From Casuarius casuarius (taxonomy: Eukaryota; Chordata; Aves; Casuariiformes; Casuariidae), in assembly GCA_003342895.1 (NCBI GenBank), contig PTFA01000031.1, forward strand, positions 4,412,603-4,476,602: 64,000 nucleotides of DNA. The letters run 5' to 3'. The notes below the pieces were generated by a model. That model did no database searches. It was not told where the DNA came from and saw only the letters and a list, made by a program, of their open reading frames with translations. Positions 60,251 to 64,000 of the stretch are shown one piece after another. Position 1 is the first letter of the stretch; each line of letters opens with the position of its first letter. The position numbers and the translations under genes were made by a program.

Positions 60251-63200
60251 ACCCACCCAGCAGTTACCAAACTGGGAAGCAGGTAACCAACTTTGCTTTT
60301 ATTTAAATAAATCTTGCATGACAGACTGTCAGATGTGTGTGGATTTTATTTAAAGTTAAAACATTTTGCAGTTCATATTACATGTCCATCCCTTTGGTCT
60401 TTGAAAAAAGGCATTTTACTCTTTCACAACGCCTTTCATTTGACAAATTAACAAGAACAGGACTATACTGATTAGCTTTCTCCAACCACCCAGCTATCAA
60501 TACTTGTATCAGCATACACATTGTAATTCTAATAATGGGAAACTGACTGTGTAGAAATATCAGTGTTAACATTTCCACAAGTGGCCATCTAAATTTCCTA
60601 TGGACAGACTGAAACCCTTCTGGCAGGATTCTCATCCACATCTTATGCTACCAACAGTGACTTCTGCAGGCCTCCGCATATCTTAACACATGACACTAAA
60701 AAGTTCGCCTTAAAAAAAAATATGCAGGCACTTAGATTAGTTCCTAGGTTCCTTTTGACTGGCCATATTGGCAAACCAGAAGTTTAGGTATTTAAAATCA
60801 CCGGACAGTTTTGAAAGTTGACGCCACCTGACAAACTACTGCTAGAACTAAGCTGAGCAAGCACCACCTATAAAACACCTTTATTAGCCCTACAACACAG
60901 GCAGTGCCCTCTGCCAGACACGGACGCTTAGGCAGTTGGGTCCAGCCTCACCAGTGACAGACCACCCAGCTCTGCTCCCTGCACTTCTGTGGCCGCAGGA
61001 GTGCAAACCAGCACCCACTTTGAGAAGTAACCTGCAAGCAGATATGGGGTGCCCTTCCTCAGACTGAAAGCAAGTTCGCTTCAGCACACCGAGCTTGACT
61101 GGTTTTATTTTTCCCCGTCCTAAGAACAATGCTCTTTATTAACTTCACATTTAAGCAGTTGTCAAGCTCCGATGGTCAAAGGCCATGGGACGTCTGAAAA
61201 AATAAAGGCAGAAAATCTTCACTTCTACCCCAAACTGCCAGACATCGCTTTAAGACCCACTTTCAATCCCTCCATAAAATTGGCAGCCATCTGCCCACAC
61301 AAAATTAAGACTTACTGCAGTGCTGTGCCAGGGACCATAAGCCGCACTAGCAAGCAGGACTGCTGGCTGGACAAATGACCCAGCAATTGGGAAGGTAAAA
61401 CATGCACAGCCCAGTACAACGGTCTACCAGACACGCAGGCTCTTGGGGAAAAAGAGAGTTTCAGAGGATGCTGGTTAATGAACATACAGTTACCTCCAAT
61501 CAGCTGAACTAATTTGAAAGAGAAAGATCAGGGTTCAAGTCTTCCTGTAGGAAGCAAAATTACCCCTCAAGTTATCCATCTTAAAGTTTATAATTCTGTC
61601 CGTCAGTGTAGCATTTGATGGTCTTATACATTAAATACTCCAATGATGATGAAGTTGCAAGCAAAACATATGGAGTCTTTCGCTTTTCTCTCTTGTCACA
61701 GCAGAGTTGTCTGGGGTTGGGGATTTTTTTTGTGCTGTGGGGAGATAAGAATGACTAGTGTTATAAAATTTAATTACTAACTAAAGGTTAACTTGAAAGT
61801 CGCAAAGAAACATGCCAAACATCTGAACTTAAACATGGGCTTGAGTATGATTTATGCTTCATCGTAAAGGAGCTGTGTTCTTTTCATCTGTATAAACACA
61901 AATATTGTCTTAGAATATGCATGGATATAAGATATATGAATGCCTTACAACAACTATTTTGAGTGATTTAAGCAAAGAGAACATCAGTAAACCACTATAA
62001 ATTGTTCTGAAGGGGATCAATCCTAAGTGGCTTTTTTTGGTTTGAAAGGTATTTTTCCCCCATCTGGATAATAGTCAAAGCCTTTTGCAAAACGCTGAAC
62101 GAAAAATTTATTCCACAGCTCACACTACGTTACATATTGACTAAGATCATGTGGAAGCTGCAAAACAAAATTAAAAAATTGTAACAATGCAATTTCAGAT
62201 AACAATCAATATGGAAGTTAGTGCAGAAAACAACAAAAGTTTAAAATACCCCAAAAGCCTTCCTAACAATCAGATATCTCTGATTCAATTATTTAAACTC
62301 CCAGTGTTCTGTTTCTGTGCCTTTTACCATGTAGAGAGCAACCTATAACAATACTTTTTAATATATATAGTATCACATTCATAAAAGTATCCTAAACACG
62401 TCAAAAAAAAATAACCCACAAACCCAGATGGCAAAACAAACATTCTAGATTAAAAGGAAAAATACAATTAAAATCAGTATAAAAGCTTAAATAACACCAA
62501 CACGGGTTACAGCCAAAGAGGATTTATGCAAATTACTCTTCCAGGCACACAGGATCGTTATCAACACAATGTGCATTACAGAGCAAAGACATCTAATCAA
62601 ACAGATCCCGAAAGTGCAAAATCTTTCACATTTTCAGATGAACAATTTCCTCTGGGGAATTCCATTGTCTTTTTCATTGAATCAACATTTTGCCGTTTGT
62701 ACTTTCCGAAGAGCTTCCATAGCATAGAGGAGCAACCGCAGGCCAGGCAGTGGGCCAGGTTTATGAATGGGGTAACACAACACAGCCCAATTAACTTTAA
62801 GAGAGTTACATTTATTTACATTAAATGATGATTTTTAAAACCTATTTTTTTGGCGTGATGATAATGGATGACATAGAGGAAACATTTCTAGTATGTTGCC
62901 CACTGCATAGGTGGCATAAAGAAAACATCATTTTTATGGATTACATCCCTTACTGACAACAATACAGCCAAAACTAAGGTTTCCAATTACACTATGGGTT
63001 TTTTTCTAATAACAATTAATTCATTTTCTGTTTAAACTGTTCTACCATAGAAACAACTCTGCTCTCCAGCCTTCCAAAACCTTCAGCTAGACAGGCTCCA
63101 AAGAAGCAGGGATTTAAAAATGCATTTAAGACAAGCCCATGGGCATTTTCAAAGTCAGGCAAACGCACTGCCCAGAATGTGTCCTAGGGATAAGGGAGAC

Positions 63201-63787
63201 TGAAGTGCCCTGGCAAACCTGCAGATGGGACACTTGACATGGCAACAGGCCCATGCTGAACCTGCCTCATGTTAGTTATTGACACTCCTTAATATGTCCC
63301 GAATTCAACCTCGAGGTTCAAACAAAGCACAATAGGGAGCTCTCTGCCTCCACTCCCTTCTCGAAAACATACTTCCCACTAAAATGGGAGCTGGTTTTCC
63401 AGCTCTGTGACATAATTTCACGGCACAAATCCTGCATCTCCCCAAGTAAAAGCTTCTTTTTTGTTGTTTTTTTGTTTGCTGTAACTATGAGAGCTGCACT
63501 ATCAAGGCTTTCTAGGAAGTTTAGACACGTTGCTCTTAACCATCGCAGCTCATTCTGAGGCGGCGCTGGCAACGGCTGCCTCGCAATGCTCATCTTGTCC
63601 ACAAAAGGATACCGCTCCAAAAATATACACCTCTTCCCTCCTAACCCGTACGGAAATTCACACATTCCCAGGGGCTGGTTGGCTTCTCCGGGAGAGAGAG
63701 CCTGCCACCGTCTAGACCAGACAGCATTCAACAGCTTGCACCCCCGTGCACAGGTCTGACACTGAGCCAGGTCCCNCACACCACAAG

Positions 63788-63991
63788 TCATCGTTTTCTG
63801 CTCCCACGGTAAAAAATACAGAAGAGGCAGGTCGCTGCTAACAGGTACCACGAGCATAAGTTGGCAGTCTTGTACGCCAGCAGGGTCACATCCTGCACAG
63901 CCCCATATCTTATCAGCACTCCCATGAACTCCTGAGCGCACGCTTCCTCAGCATACACCAGCACCTTGCCTCCCCGGCCCACTCGGTCCCA
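63788..63991 (-). other. Coding-like exon at window edge, unrecognised
   Basis: The minus strand reads GRGGKVLVYAEEACAQEF, then MGVLIRYGAVQDVTLLAYK, with G or C at most third positions, which is unlike chance frames elsewhere in the window. An acceptor-like ggcag lies at 63992-63996 and an in-frame stop lies just before it, which fits an exon border. No convincing donor follows, and the frame runs to a stop near 63788. The same strand as VOPP1 suggests an upstream neighbour, an upstream VOPP1 transcript part or a retrocopy. I could not name the family. A single unknown base at 63776 lies just outside. Confidence 0.35.
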
Positions 63992-64000
63992 CTGCCATCA

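Larger units (their letters stand above)
20649..64000 (-). other. VOPP1: Probable VOPP1 intron 1 and/or 5' flank
   Basis: This is the sequence upstream of exon 2 on the minus strand. No canonical signal-peptide exon (hydrophobic leader ending in phase 1 before a gt donor) was found. Either intron 1 exceeds 43 kb and exon 1 lies outside, or exon 1 has diverged too far for me to see. Recognised items inside are listed separately. The stretches 20.65-24.3, 24.4-26.7, 27.0-32.5, 32.6-35.7, 36.1-41.1, 41.9-44.0, 47.1-48.4, 50.1-52.6, 54.5-59.3 and 59.6-63.7 kb hold nothing I can assign beyond simple repeats and chance frames. Confidence 0.6.

Noticed and set aside
1..64000. CRISPR arrays, operons, ribosomal RNA, phage or plasmid functions
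   Set aside because: No regularly spaced repeats, no ribosome-binding-site-led gene strings and no rRNA motifs. The spliced VOPP1 exons and CR1 elements show vertebrate nuclear DNA.

Overview
This is vertebrate nuclear DNA, most likely from a bird. The sequence is AT-rich and gene-poor. Short coding exons with GT/AG splice borders sit in very long introns. The clearest transposable elements are CR1-type LINE copies, and overall repeat density is low. No bacterial, phage or organelle gene organisation is visible.

The one gene I recognise is VOPP1 (vesicular, overexpressed in cancer, prosurvival protein 1; also ECOP/GASP), on the minus strand. Three consecutive coding exons are present: 20597-20648 (exon 2), 3792-3869 (exon 3) and 1487-1623 (exon 4). 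They join in one frame to give the lumenal cysteine-rich domain, the single transmembrane helix, the basic stop-transfer segment and the first part of the proline-rich tail. The last coding exon (PPxY tail, 3' UTR) lies left of base 1. The canonical first exon (signal peptide) was not found. On the simplest reading everything right of 20648 is intron 1 or 5' flank, more than 43 kb.

Layout: 1-1486 is part of intron 4. 1624-3791 is intron 3. 3870-20596 is intron 2, which holds a CR1 LINE at about 14.05-15.76 kb, a MIR-like SINE relic at 10.4 kb and an exon-like leader at 12.1 kb. From 20649 to the end is non-coding DNA with scattered structure: a CpG-dense patch with an orphan coding-like frame next to a T27 tract (26.7-27.0 kb); a 287-bp near-palindrome (35.76-36.05 kb); an 81-bp inverted repeat pair (41.1/41.8 kb); an old CR1 3' end (44.0-44.6 kb); a 180-bp direct duplication (44.6/46.2 kb); tRNA-derived SINE relics (32.6, 48.4, 48.9, 50.0 kb); a purine-rich strand leading into a CpG-enriched block (52.6-54.5 kb) with a candidate alternative VOPP1 first exon; and two coding-like segments of unknown identity (59.4 and 63.8 kb).

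No previously undescribed biological system is clearly present. The best leads are the long foldback at 35.8 kb, the possible alternative 5' exons at 54.4 and 12.1 kb, and the orphan coding-like segments at 26.8 and 63.8 kb. All of these are inferences to be tested with RNA or homology data.
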